A DNA stretch of 64,000 nt from Oxytricha trifallax (taxonomy: Eukaryota; Ciliophora; Spirotrichea; Sporadotrichida; Oxytrichidae): positions 1-64,000 of the forward strand of contig ARYC01000217.1 of NCBI GenBank assembly GCA_000711775.1. Direction: 5' to 3'. The first letter of the stretch is position 1, and the number at the start of each line of letters is the position of its first letter. The notes below the pieces were generated by a model, which saw only the letters and a list, made by a program, of their open reading frames with translations, made no database searches and was not told the origin of the DNA. The translations under genes were made by a program, and so were the position numbers. Shown here piece by piece: positions 35,030 through 45,432 of this stretch.

Positions 35030-35779
35030 ATGCAATTACTCTTTAATAAATTAATACAGCAAGTTAAATTTTTGTGGTTTTATTACGAACTTGAGTCTCA
35101 TACCTCTTCAGTTTACGGAAAGCTTACACCAGTTTATGATCCAAAATTAGCTTTATCTCACTAACAAAGAAAGCTATAGACCAAATATTTCTCAAAGAAC
35201 AAAGACTAGCCATAAACTATTGAAAAGAACGATAATGTATTCTCAAGTCTAGGCTAGATTGCTGCTAATCCCATTAACCAATCTTATTTTACTGGTTCAT
35301 AAATGGGTTAAAATAGCCAAGATCAACTGAGAGGAGTTAACTCAAACGATATTCAGTTGCCTTAAAACAATTAAAGTAGAAATATCATGATTATGAGCGG
35401 TTCTAACACAGCTATGATGCCTAGCCATAAAAATGATGCTTAGACTAATTTTAACATACTGAGGCTTCAGTAAAACACAAATATGACCTTATAAGCTAAC
35501 TAAAACCAGGTCAGTAATAGTATTCTTCTTGCTAGTTAGTTTGGAGGTGAGAGAAGTACAAGAAACAACATAAATTACAGTAGCACAACAAATGATGCCA
35601 CAAATACTACGTAAACAGATAGCAGAATAAATAGAGGGCTTTCGAACTCTTAGGTTAAATCTAAGAATATTCCTCCACCTAATGCATTATAGAAAGATAT
35701 TGAGAGAAGTGGATTTAAGGGATAATATGTTAAAAAGCAACCATCACATGGCCACAATAATAATGAGCAAAACTTTTGA
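35030..35779 (+). CDS. Q/N/S-rich protein, unidentified
   Basis: A single 249-codon frame, MQLLFNKLIQQ... to NNNEQNF-TGA. After a hydrophobic beginning it is dominated by N, Q, S and T. Sequence style is the same as the tail of the preceding coiled-coil gene (SSTQFRGQSTKD), so it may be the last coding segment of that gene rather than a separate one, and the first 20 codons may then be noncoding. Confidence 0.5.
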
Positions 35780-35837
35780 ATATAATTTGAATAATTTATA
35801 TTAGAAACTCATTTAATTTCTTAAGTCATTTAAAACA

Positions 35838-36838
35838 ATTGAAGGAAAATATGTGCTCTGAATTTTCGTAGATTCAGGTAATAATTAATCCGTATAACTT
35901 TTCTATAGCAAGTATTCTCATACTTTGCAATTCCAGCATTTTGGTTCTTTATTTTAGCTTTTGTGTTCTAAAGTAGAGTTCTTATAATGCTAAAAGCTCT
36001 AAACAACTATGACTAAGGTTATACTAGGGATATTATGAGAAAATAGCTGATGAAGTTCTTTATTATTTATTGTAAGAATATAAATTGAAAGTTTAAAAAT
36101 TTTGATATAGACATTTGCACATTTATTATGATTACATACTTCCAATTAATCTTGATTTCATCAACTTTAACACTATTCCTCTCGGGCTTAGTCTGGGTTC
36201 CATAAATCATAAAGAACATCTAATATTCACAATTTTAATTCTAAGGAATGTGTAATAACAACCAATATGTTCATTTGTATTTTTATAATATTGCAGCAGG
36301 AATACTCCTAACATAGGGTTTGCAATATCGTAGCAACTTCTAGTATCGTTTTTACCTCTGTACTTAAGAGGATGTCCAAATAATTTACTGAAAATAAAAC
36401 CATAACCTGGTTTTTGCTTTTTATATGCTCTTTTTATTTCACTACAGGTAAACAACCCCTCCTTAACACCCTATGCTATAGTTTATCATACTTTTTGTGC
36501 AAAAGTACAAAGGTCCTAGATTCATGATACCTCGAAGTTTCAGGCCAAACACCTATGACTACGTCAGAAAGTTCCGAGATGTGGACGATTTGGAATCTGC
36601 AAGTTAGAGTGAAGAGCAGTCTTATTTAAACGACGAATGTGTGGTGTGCATGCACAATCTAAGATTTGAAGTGGACGAATCCATGCAGCTGGTTGATGGA
36701 AGTCAAGTCAGAGCTAAGAGCTTCATGTAAACACCGTGTAATCATAAATTTCATGCGAAGTGCCTGCAAAGCTGGATGAAAGTCAAAATGGAGTGCCCTG
36801 TTTGCAGGAAGATTTTACCCCCTAATGTTGATGATTGA
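35838..36838 (+). CDS. Tul1/FLY-type RING E3 ubiquitin ligase, C-terminal part
   Basis: Membrane-bound Dsc-complex-type E3 ligase. Visible: membrane segments (VFSYFAIPAFWFFILAFVF followed by basic RVLIMLKA), FLSGLVWVPQIIKN, FLPLYLRGCPNNLL, then QKYKGPRFMIPRSFRPNTYDY and a C-terminal RING-H2 with CVVC, TPCNHKFHAKCLQSWM and ECPVCRKILPP, ending TGA 36836-36838. The GPRF...YDY linker and RING...LPP end are specific to the Tul1/FLY family. A 34-nt intron at 36448-36481 is required; another (about 35875-35905) is likely, and two frame changes are unresolved. The N-terminal part lies downstream at 36988-38557, so coding order is permuted. Confidence 0.8.
36448..36481 (+). other. 34-nt intron in the RING ligase gene
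   Basis: GTAAAC...GCTATAG. Removal joins LFISLQ to FIILFVQKYKGPRF in frame. Confidence 0.8.
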
Positions 36839-36987
36839 AGATAAAATGCACCCAGAGAGTAATTAAATATATCACTGTATTTATAAATTCAATTCAAAGG
36901 CTATATTGAGGTATATTAGATTATAATTGCATTTTTGTCGTCTAAAAGTTAAAATTAATTATAAATATTTTCAAACAAGGAAAACAG

Positions 36988-38557
36988 ATGATACAAAAAT
37001 AGATTGAAGTCTTTGGCTTGTTCTTTATACTTTTTTCAGTAGTAACCTGCTAATAGACTTCAAACATATAATATGAATAGACTGATGAAGATGCGCTCAT
37101 AAATGATGATCCTGGAGTTGAGTAAGTTAAAATTATAATTTTAAAGCGATTTATTCTTATAGATCTATAAATTGGATCATTTCTCCATAAAGCATAAAAA
37201 CTCAAGATTAATTAGAATAACAAAAAATGGAATAGTACTAATAAAAGGCATGATATGCTTTTGAATATATTTTTAATTTACTCAGGGTGTATCGTTTTAT
37301 AAATGCAATAAGAACGTATTTAATAAAATGACTATAAAGTGTGAAAAATAACTAGATTTGGTAAAAAAATAAGAAACCAAATTTAAAACCTTATTTGCTT
37401 TATTCTTTTTCACTTTGTAGAAAAATAAGAACTATCATTAATTTTTGTACTTTTTATAATTAGTATTGTATGTGCCCTTGAATTTTATTAATCTAAATTT
37501 ATGATAAATAATTGAAATAATTTATTCTTTTGTAATAATAGGTTTTTTAAGGATCATGGATGTTAGAAGCCCTTGATGAAAATGACATTAGATATAAAAT
37601 ACCTATAATATCACATACCTTTACTTAAAATATAGGTGATGCCACTATTAAAATAAGCAGTTTCCTGAATATTTCTGCTATTGACTTGGTACTCATTGAA
37701 GGAAAATATGTCAATTAAATGATTAAAATGTCTATAATTAAGTATTACAGTATTTAATCTATGTTATTCATCATTACGTTTATGTAATTGTATAACAGAC
37801 GTGGATACAGTATCAAACATAGATTATTCAAACTAGACTCAAAACATCTCTTAAAATGTGACATTAAAAATCTAGCAAGCATAAGCTATATAACAAATCA
37901 TCTCTGACTTCAATCGACTAGAAAATAGAAGTAAGAAAAAGAGTTAGATTTTTATTTCTGCAAATTGTCCACTATGATTATTTTTTTAAATCTTAATTTA
38001 TGAATTCTTTTTATAGTTTGCACTGTTGCAGCCTAAATTTAGATAACAAGAGATGCGAAGGGAACTCAAAAATTGAACATGGTAGTTTACGAAAAACAGG
38101 ATCTATTTTTACCAGGTTTATTTGGAGGCAACTGCCTGCCACCAGGCACTAAACTCAGAATAATTGGAAGTTCCAATGTTGAAAGTGATTTTGCAGAGGA
38201 GGCTTAGAAAATATGGCACATATCTGCAATTGTAACAGTACTATAAATTCGATTAAGGGTTTATAAAATCTATTTAACTTTTAAATACCTTTAATACTAT
38301 GCATAGCAGCGACATATTTTACATTAAACGAACTAAGATAGATTCATCTATGTTTAGAATTAAGAGAAACAGTTGGTCAGAGGGAATCTTATGCAAAAAA
38401 TCTTTCTTTGTTAAGTTATTGTTTGCTATGCATGTGGAATATGAGTTATGCTATGACTTTCTTTGTAGGAGCGATGTACTTTCAGGTAATAAGAATTAAT
38501 GATGCTTCATCATAGATACTGAAAATAAGTGATGAGACAATTAAAAGTTATAACGAA
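36988..38557 (+). CDS. Tul1/FLY-type E3 ligase, N-terminal lumenal part and first membrane segment
   Basis: Starts MIQKQIEVFGLFFILFSVVTC, a signal peptide. Then comes a lumenal domain in pieces: GSWMLEALDENDIRYKI (about 37557), LVLIEGKYV (about 37685), LFGGNCLPPGTKLRI (about 38128), AEEAQKIWHISAIV, and MTFFVGAMYFQVIRIND...KISDETI (about 38434-38540). The last two resemble the stretch that precedes the membrane domain in Tul1/FLY proteins. At least three interruptions (about 37115-37157, 37240-37545, 38250-38425) were only partly resolved. It lies downstream of the C-terminal part on the same strand. Its end abuts the stop of the minus-strand kinase-like gene. Confidence 0.65.
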
Positions 38558-39358
38558 TCAAAATGCACCTGCTTTCTTAATATATTTTCCAGGATTTTTC
38601 TTAATATCATCAGTTGTAACTGGTCCACTATTATTCCACTATTTTATAAGCGCATCAATATGCATAATAAGCTAGTTTTACTCTTCCTATTCATGTTTAT
38701 TTTAAAGTATGATATGTCTCAATATCTCAAATATACTTTTATCTTCCTCCGTGGACACAAAACTCATCAGTGCTCCCTTTCTTAAGTCCTCTATCAATTC
38801 ATCACAGCTTTTATTGGCCAATATTGGAGACATTAGAAATAGTTCCAAGAGCATCATACCAAGTGTTTAAATTGGTACATCTGGGTCATGAAGAACCTAA
38901 GAATGCTCGAAGTTTATGATTTTCTTGACTACTTCTTAGTCAACATATATAAATTCTATGCTTTCTCCAGGATTAGAAAGTATCTCTTAGAATTTGCAAA
39001 TGTTTGCACAATTGATTATTTTCCAGTGACCTGTAGTATACCACATAAAATCTTCAGGTTTGAATTCGCAATAAAACCCATATTAGTAGAGAAAGAGCCA
39101 TGATGATATCATATCGAGAATAATGTATTTTTTTGAGTCTAAATCTATTTTTCCCTGCATTTCACTTAGATATTAATCTACAGTGTATGAACCTCTTTCT
39201 AAGACTATAAACCCTAGACCCTATTCTTCCCAGTAGTCTAATAAAGTAGCCACATAAGGGGATCTTAAGGTTTTATAGAGCTAAGTTTGCCTTTAAAATT
39301 CTTAGGTACTTCTTAAGATTTTAATCATAACCTTCAGATTTTTAGGCATTTTAGACAT
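38558..39358 (-). CDS. protein-kinase-like protein, probably a pseudokinase
   Basis: 266 codons from the ATG at 39358 to TGA 38558-38560. The frame is also open upstream to a possible splice acceptor (tatttag, about 39400) with VVYGFDQ, so a 5' exon may be missing. Kinase-like features: KVMIKIL (strand 3 lysine), LRSPYVATLLDYWE, FIVLERGSYTVDQYL, and CEFKPEDFMWYTTGHWKIINCAN at the catalytic and DFG positions, followed by a C-lobe-like VPIQTLGMMLLELFLMSP. The catalytic Asp is Glu or absent (CEFKPEDF for HRDLKPEN) and DFG is NCA, so catalysis is unlikely. Role unknown. Confidence 0.6.
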
Positions 39359-39809
39359 TTAATCAAATCCGTAAACAACTTCAGTGGTGTCTGATATTTA
39401 CTAAATACAATAATTTTTAATAATTTTATTTAAAACTAAGATAATTTATTGGTTCATTAATTTTATAGCGTTTCTTAAGCATCTAATTGGGGGATGTAAA
39501 TTAATTATGATGTGCTTAAGGATATTGTTATAATTATTGGCTTTGTTAATTAATTGATACTTGTTGCATTTATTATTAATCTAGAGGATTGTAACCATTG
39601 TTGAAATTGGGATCTTAATTTAGACTTTACATTTTAATTTCTTATATAAAAATAAAAAATAAAAATCATAAGTTCATTTGTATCTCATTAAATATTAGCA
39701 ATTAATATTCAATAAAGATAAAATATTAACCTAAATTGTAAAACGAATAAATTTTACTGAAATTTAAAAGTACTAAATTGATTTGTGTTTACCATTTGAT
39801 TTATGAGAA
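39359..39809. other. AT-rich spacer
   Basis: Very AT-rich. May contain the missing 5' exon of the minus-strand kinase-like gene at its left end; otherwise nothing recognised. Confidence 0.5.
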
Positions 39810-41363
39810 TCAGTTATTAAATAAATTTTGGAATCCGACTAGACTAATTAGAGATCCAATTGCAATTCCTAAGTTTATCATGCAAGATATAACGAAACCT
39901 CCAAATTCTTTTTCATGATTATCTAATTTTCCTGGAAAACTGTTTCCGGCACAAACACCAAAGAATCCTCCTGTTAATCCAATCTTAAAAAATTAAAATT
40001 AATATAAGTATGCAAATTTATTTAAAATCAAGTAGGTATTAATTATGATAACTGCTGAGTTACTCCAAAACTCATTGTGTGGATTGAAAGCTATTAAGAA
40101 AGTAGTTGCAAGGAACACTCCTCTCCCTATACATCCAATCACATATAGGGCTCTAGGGTATTAATGTTTAATTCTTGCAAAGCTTCTTCCCATAAAATCT
40201 CCCAAACTGTATGTCAAGTTATATATAAATATTTGCCAATCTTTTTCTGCGTAAAGAGTCAAATTCCCTTGAAATATGATGCTAGGGTAGAGAAGAAAAG
40301 TTGTCAAGAATATTAAGAATATTACTGAGGCTTCTACCCAAATTTTCTTAACAACTGATAAGTACTTTAACTCAGGGGTCACTTCTAGCTCTGAATTAAT
40401 AACTTTAGTATTAAATCTATCGTCTGTAATATTAATTTGATCTTCTTAATTAGATTCCCAAGTTTAACCAGGAGTTTGTTCTTATGAATCTGTTGACTAA
40501 ACTCCCTTTCTTTTGTCGAGGTAATATTTAACATAGGTAGAGTTTAAGAAGAACTATTATTTAGAAATTCAATGTATATAATAGCCTTACCTTCAAAGTT
40601 AGCGTCATTACGATGAGAATTAGGACATTGATTGCAAAGTACATTATTGTAGAGTAGAAATAGTTTATCTCAACTTTACTGTCAAAGGCCATTAAACATA
40701 TCCATCTTATAAAACACACTACAAGAGAACTAAAAGCACATCCCTGTAAATTTGCTCCTATAAATTTAGGCTCTATTAGCCCACAGATACCCATAAATAT
40801 TGAATTCAAAGTGCCCAAGCAAATACCTAGATTTAAACTAATTAATAAAAAAAGGTTTACCTATTAATACCATAATAATATTTGAAAGTATCCAGCTTGC
40901 ATTGATCTCTGTATATTAAATTACGAAGGGAAAAGCTCCCAAAATTATGATTAATGGAATCAGAAAAATATAAAGTCTAACTAAGTAGCTAAATCTAAGA
41001 ACTAATTTAATTCCTACTGTTTGACCCAACACAAATGAGAAGTTTATCACCATATTGTAGACGAATTCCGGATGCTTTCCAATTTCCTAAAATTATAATG
41101 TAAAAAGCGGTTTCTCAAAAAGAATCATGCAAAAAAATGTTTACTTTTAATACACGTTATACTAAATAAAATGTATTATGGAAACTTACAGAGTATTTAT
41201 GAATGAAATAATCCATGTCTGTCAAAATTGCCATATTTGGCAGAAGGTTGCCTAAACCATAGAAAAACATAAGCCACAAAAAAAGCTTAGAGCTCCCAGG
41301 AAAATCACTTTTTATCAAAGATTCCTGTCTCTGCTTCATCTTTTCAAAATCCTTTGTATCCAT
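39810..41363 (-). CDS. equilibrative nucleoside transporter (SLC29/ENT family)
   Basis: Membrane transporter for nucleosides or nucleobases. Starts MDTKDFEKMKQRQESL at 41363. The first helix reads LMFFYGLGNLLPNMAILTDMDYF, like the ENT signature (G..LLPxN...DYF). Middle: NSIFMGICGLIEPKFIGANLQG. A hydrophilic loop (about 40380-40530) follows, then IFLIFLTTFLLYPSIIF and FIYNLTYSLGDFMGRSFARI (the TLxxFP and FNxxDxxGR motifs). The end reads GLTGGFFGVCAGNSFPGKLDNHEKEFGGF...GSLISLVGFQNLFNN-TGA. Short AT-rich interruptions near 39990-40035, 40535-40560, 40830-40865 and 41090-41155 break the frame and are introns or IESs. Confidence 0.85.
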
Positions 41364-41472
41364 TATATTTTAAGATTTTTGTAATTAAATCACAAAATGA
41401 AGTAATAACTTTTAATAGTTATAATTTCATTTTGAAATAGTTCTTTAATCCCATGAAATTTTAAATTTTATA

Positions 41473-41484
41473 AATAGTGGTGTC
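41473..41484. repeat. pointer AATAGTGGTGTC (with 42436-42447, inverted)
   Basis: 12-bp pointer shared by segment 1 (minus strand) and segment 2. Join reads VSNSGV-SAIQMLL. Confidence 0.85.
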
Positions 41485-43163
41485 TCTGCAATTCAGATGC
41501 TCTTGCATGTCTTGCCATTAAACTCTAAGATCCTAGTATAGGATGACTTCTACTCTGGAACACGTCATATGCTAAATAAGATCTATAAATTTGAGTTAAT
41601 ATTCCTTGATATATGATATTCAGGAGATTTCTAAGATTTGCAAGAAACATTCAGTTCTTTTATTTTAATCTATTTATCCCTAGATCATATTTAAGATTAA
41701 TCAGAGATATGATATAATGAGGAAATAAACTACAGGGTTTTGTGGGACATTCTCCTTTTACGTTAAGTCGTAAGTTATTTGATTTTAATTAACAATTAAA
41801 CAGATAAAACTTCGATTCAATCTGTGAGGTACCCAAGGCTCTCCATAGATATGAGTATGGAACTAGTTTAGGAGGGGTAAGCAGCTCGATAGATAATTTT
41901 GGAGGCACTGTGAGATACTACTTTGATGCGGAATACAGAAAGTTGAGGCAGTACACAGATGACCATTTTAGAGTTTCAGTGGGAGCTGAAAACATTTAAG
42001 ATTTAATTGACGATTTGGATAAGGCATTGGCTAATCTAGAACCTTGATAGAGTAAAAAGTATTTTAATCATCAAATCAAAATCAAATTTTAATTTCTATT
42101 AATTTAATCACTTATAAAAGTGGATTTGAATATCATATACCTGAGTTATTGGATTGCTTGGAGTCTCAATAAGTATTAGCTATAAGTTTATTATGAATAA
42201 AAATTTAGTTTTACAGATATATTATGATTCTCTTGAGAAAGCATTTCTTCTATCTTTTGCAAATGATCATGCGGGAATATTGGTATTTATTAATTATTAA
42301 GCTTATATAATTACTTAGATTTTCATTCAGTTATCAATATTTAAAATAAAAATAAAATTAAATTTTAGGTATCTAGAGGAATCTTTCATGATAGATCTTA
42401 TTTGTATAATTTTTTTTTCATTAAATTTTAATGTGGACACCACTATTAGAAACTAGGCAGTATCTTGCGTTTTCAAGTTTCGCTATTTTATTCTCTACCT
42501 TTTCTTCCAATTTTGAACTATTTTAAAAATTTCCTAAATCTAATGCTTCCATTGTTTTTTCTCCAAAATATCTTAAAATTTTAATATATTTTTTATAATG
42601 ATTGTTTATAATTATAAAATCTTTCAAATCTAAACGGTTAAATATTTTAATTTATAATTAATACTTTAGTTCTTTTATCAGTTGACAACACATTTTGCTC
42701 ACCGATATTCTAGGTAAGCACTTCAAAAATATTAATATAAACTACTATAGAATCCTTTGAATTTTGGTGCGGATGTAGTTATTCATTCAGCTAGTAAATA
42801 TCTATCAGGCCATTCAGATTCTGTTTGTGGAGCTTTAATTTATACTTTACTTTAATAAACAAATACTATATTTTATAGAAAATATATATCATAAAAGCAT
42901 TGTGCACCAACAATGAAGAGCTCTATAATAAAATGAAAATTTTGAGGGAAGGTAATCAATAAATGTTTATAATTTCAAATAGTGTCTGGCCAATCACTAA
43001 ATTAGTTTAACTTGTACTTACTCGATCAAGGATTACAAACACTAAAAATCAGGGTTAAAAGGATATCATAAAATGCTATGAAATTGGCAGTTTGGTTAAA
43101 ATAACACCCCAAGATTGATAGGGTTTATCATCCTATGATGCCAGAACACCCTGGATATGATAT
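41473..43163. CDS. cystathionine lyase / Cys-Met metabolism PLP enzyme, scrambled and partly inverted
   Basis: PLP-dependent enzyme of transsulfuration (cystathionine gamma- or beta-lyase type). Segments in protein order: (1) minus 42447 and above (LEEKVENKIAKLENARYCLVSNSG); (2) plus 41473-41605 (SAIQMLLHVL...DDFYSGTRHM); (3) minus 42281-42127 (PHDHLQKIEEM...LILIETPSNPITQVYDI, with a 35-nt intron); (4) plus 41610-41663 (QEISKICKKHSVLL); (5) plus 42668-43163 (SVDNTFCSP, then GADVVIHSASKYLSGHSD with the PLP lysine, to MMPEHPGYDI); (6) plus 41706-42047 (MRKQTTGFCGTFSFYVK, SLGGVSSS, VSVGAENIQDLIDDL, TGA). Each join has a shared pointer and stays in frame. The extreme N-terminus was not found, and segment 5 holds a further interruption near 42845-42895. 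Confidence 0.88.
41598..41605. repeat. pointer AATATTCC (with 42274-42281, inverted)
   Basis: 8-bp pointer linking segment 2 to inverted segment 3. Join reads KFELIF-PHDHLQK. Confidence 0.8.
41610..41622. repeat. pointer TATATGATATTCA (with 42127-42139, inverted)
   Basis: 13-bp pointer from inverted segment 3 back to plus-strand segment 4. Join reads QVYDI-QEISKICK. Confidence 0.85.
41653..41663. repeat. pointer AGTTCTTTTAT (with 42668-42678)
   Basis: 11-bp pointer from segment 4 to segment 5. Join reads KKHSVLL-SVDNTFCSP. Confidence 0.85.
41706..41715. repeat. pointer GATATGATAT (with 43154-43163)
   Basis: 10-bp pointer from the end of segment 5 to the C-terminal segment 6, which lies upstream. 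Join reads HPGYDI-MRKQTTGFCG. Confidence 0.85.
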
Positions 43164-43296
43164 CAAGAGAAAAAATAAGTATCACCATTATAAATGAATA
43201 GGTTATGATTCAAATTTAAAATAGTAAAATCAGTTTTCATAATTAGAATTACAACCTCCTTATCTTTTCATATTAATTAAAAGCACCGAAACTATA

Positions 43297-45183
43297 ATGA
43301 GCATTTCAACAAACGTGAGCAGCTAAAATCTACTCTCGGAATAAAACCCTCAAAACCCCTCAGTTCAACACGGAAAATTAAGTATTTAGTCATCTAGACC
43401 TCCATTGGCTCGCAGAATTACGACTTAACAAAGTTAAAGGTAGATGGGAGAAGGTCTAAACTTTAAGCAGTTTGAAAAATTCTATTTAAACAATGTGGCA
43501 CGATTGGTTTCTGAAGAGGTTTAAAGAGAAAGCAATTCTGCAATTAATAGCAGGAGAAATAGCAATTCATCTCTCTAGTAATATGGTAAAGCAGGAAAAT
43601 TTACAAATTAAAGTACTACTATAGAATAAAAAGAGAATGATATAAGTTTCGAGTAGTAAATGAATAAAGCTGTAAAATTAAATGAAAATAGTCGTCGAGG
43701 AAGCAAAACAAGAATTCTATCAGCAAAACCGTTTTGTGAGAACTCATAGAACAGCTAACAAATACCTTCATAGTAAAGATTTGCAAATAGATGTCAAAGT
43801 TCAAATAAAAATGATGAGCAATGCAAAAAGTAGATGATATCTATTTAAATATAGGGTTATCAGAAGCCAAGTAGGGATATTTAATCAGCTAAATCAAGCA
43901 ATAATTCATTAGTGAGAGCAGGCTAAAATATAATGGGTGGCTTTTAATTCAATCACTAAAATAGAAATTAAAGCAAACATTCTAATAGAAGTGATGCTAA
44001 ACTTTTGGATTGTAAGGCAATACCAATATAAGAAGTTAGAATATTAAGCTCTAATCATGATTCAGAAATAAATTAAAGATCACAATCTTAATTATCAAGA
44101 CAAGCACTTTTAAAAAAGCCTACCAATGTAAAAATCAACAAACCTTATGAGTATAAGCGATTAAACTCTGATGTTCAAAATTCATCTTAAAATATTAACT
44201 CTGATGGCTAAACTGAACGACTTAGACGATTAAATTCAATTTAAACAAATGTAGCCTTACCTCATATAACAGCTTAATCCTGGTCGATCTATGATGTAAA
44301 CGCGCTTAAGTTTGTATAAGGTAAAAAAGAAAACTATAAGAGGGAAGTTGCTTCCATCACCAAAATGATGGCATTTTATACATCCCTCTAGCTTATGAAT
44401 AAATATAACATTTCAGGTGATACTCTGCTAACTGTATCTTTAATTATTTAAACAATATTATCAAGATGTGCTTCGAGAACGAATGGAACATCAGCTTGCT
44501 TGAGAGAAGGAGATTAACTAACAATCGACCAATTGTTTTATGGATTAATGCTACCTTCAGGCAACGATGCAGCCTATTGCTTAGCTGAGTTCTTCGGATA
44601 GTATTTGCAAGAAAATAAGTACAAGGATTAAGCAGTGACAAGTTTCTAATTCTAGTGGTCTATAGTTCGTTTCTTCTTAAAAGAAATGAACTTAAATGCC
44701 TTCAAACTTAGAATGTTTTAAAGTCAGTTTGACAGTCCCCATGGTTTAGCAAATAAACATAACTATTCAACCGCCTCAGACATATGCTTATTAGGAGCTA
44801 AATGTATGTAAATTGAGAAGTTTAGACAAGTAGTAAATACTATTGAAATGCAGACTGAAGCTAAATTCTCTCCTAACGGAAAGAAGTTAACAAAATACAA
44901 TTGGGAAAACACTAATAAGTTGCTAGGTTAAAAAGACGGTTTTATAGGTTGTAAAACAGGTGTTACAAATCCTGCTGGACCCTGTTTCTGTGGAGGTTAT
45001 GAAAAAGACGGCCATAAATACATAGTTGTGGTCCTATGCTCAAAGTCTATGGAGGCTCGCTGGGTTGAAGTCCCAAAAATAGTCGAATGGGCGATTAAGA
45101 AAAAACGAGTGACATAGGACACTGATAGAATAAAATACCCATCAAAATATGAAGATTAATCCAAAATTGTTAGAATTATGTGA
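43297..45183 (+). CDS. D-alanyl-D-alanine carboxypeptidase-like serine hydrolase (peptidase S11 / penicillin-binding fold)
   Basis: One uninterrupted 628-codon frame, MSISTNVSSQNLLSEQ to KIVRIM-TGA. The first 330 residues are Q/S/N/R-rich and probably disordered. The C-terminal domain has the three active-site motifs of bacterial low-molecular-weight penicillin-binding proteins: SxxK as ASITKMM (Ser353, Lys356), SxN as PSGNDAA (Ser421, Asn423) and KTG as GCKTGVTNPAG (Lys553). A Gly/Cys-rich FCGGYEKDGHKYIVVVLC strand follows. In bacteria the enzyme trims peptidoglycan peptides. A ciliate has no peptidoglycan, so the substrate may be dietary bacterial wall or something else. Likely ancient transfer from bacteria (inference). 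No signal peptide is visible. No IES or intron is needed, unlike all larger neighbours. Confidence 0.88.
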
Positions 45184-45432
45184 ATGCGTGATTGCTTAAT
45201 TGTTAATTTAAAATTTAGTTTTAGAATTAAGAAAGTTTGAGTGAATCAATGATTTATTAACGTAGTATTAATTATTGTAAAGTTTGCGTATATTTCTCTT
45301 AAAAATTATTTTAATTGTAATAAATATAAACAGCAACAAATAGAATGTCATAAATGAAATCCTAATAACTCCTATAGAATACACAACGTTCGACTCCATT
45401 TAGTGTAAGCTCTATTTATTAAGATTATAATT

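Noticed and set aside
34536-35038. IES between GCAATTA copies joining the coiled-coil gene to the Q/N-rich frame
   Set aside because: Excision length puts the downstream sequence in the wrong frame; kept only as a remark.
38561-39103. Continuation of the ubiquitin ligase on the plus strand (long open frame to TGA at 39101)
   Set aside because: The minus strand carries kinase-like sequence over this interval; plus-strand openness is a by-product of having only TGA as stop.
43342-43362. Telomere-like cctcaaaacccctc in the carboxypeptidase gene
   Set aside because: No inverted partner or AAT duplication, and the frame reads straight through (EQNPQNPSVQ). It is coding sequence.
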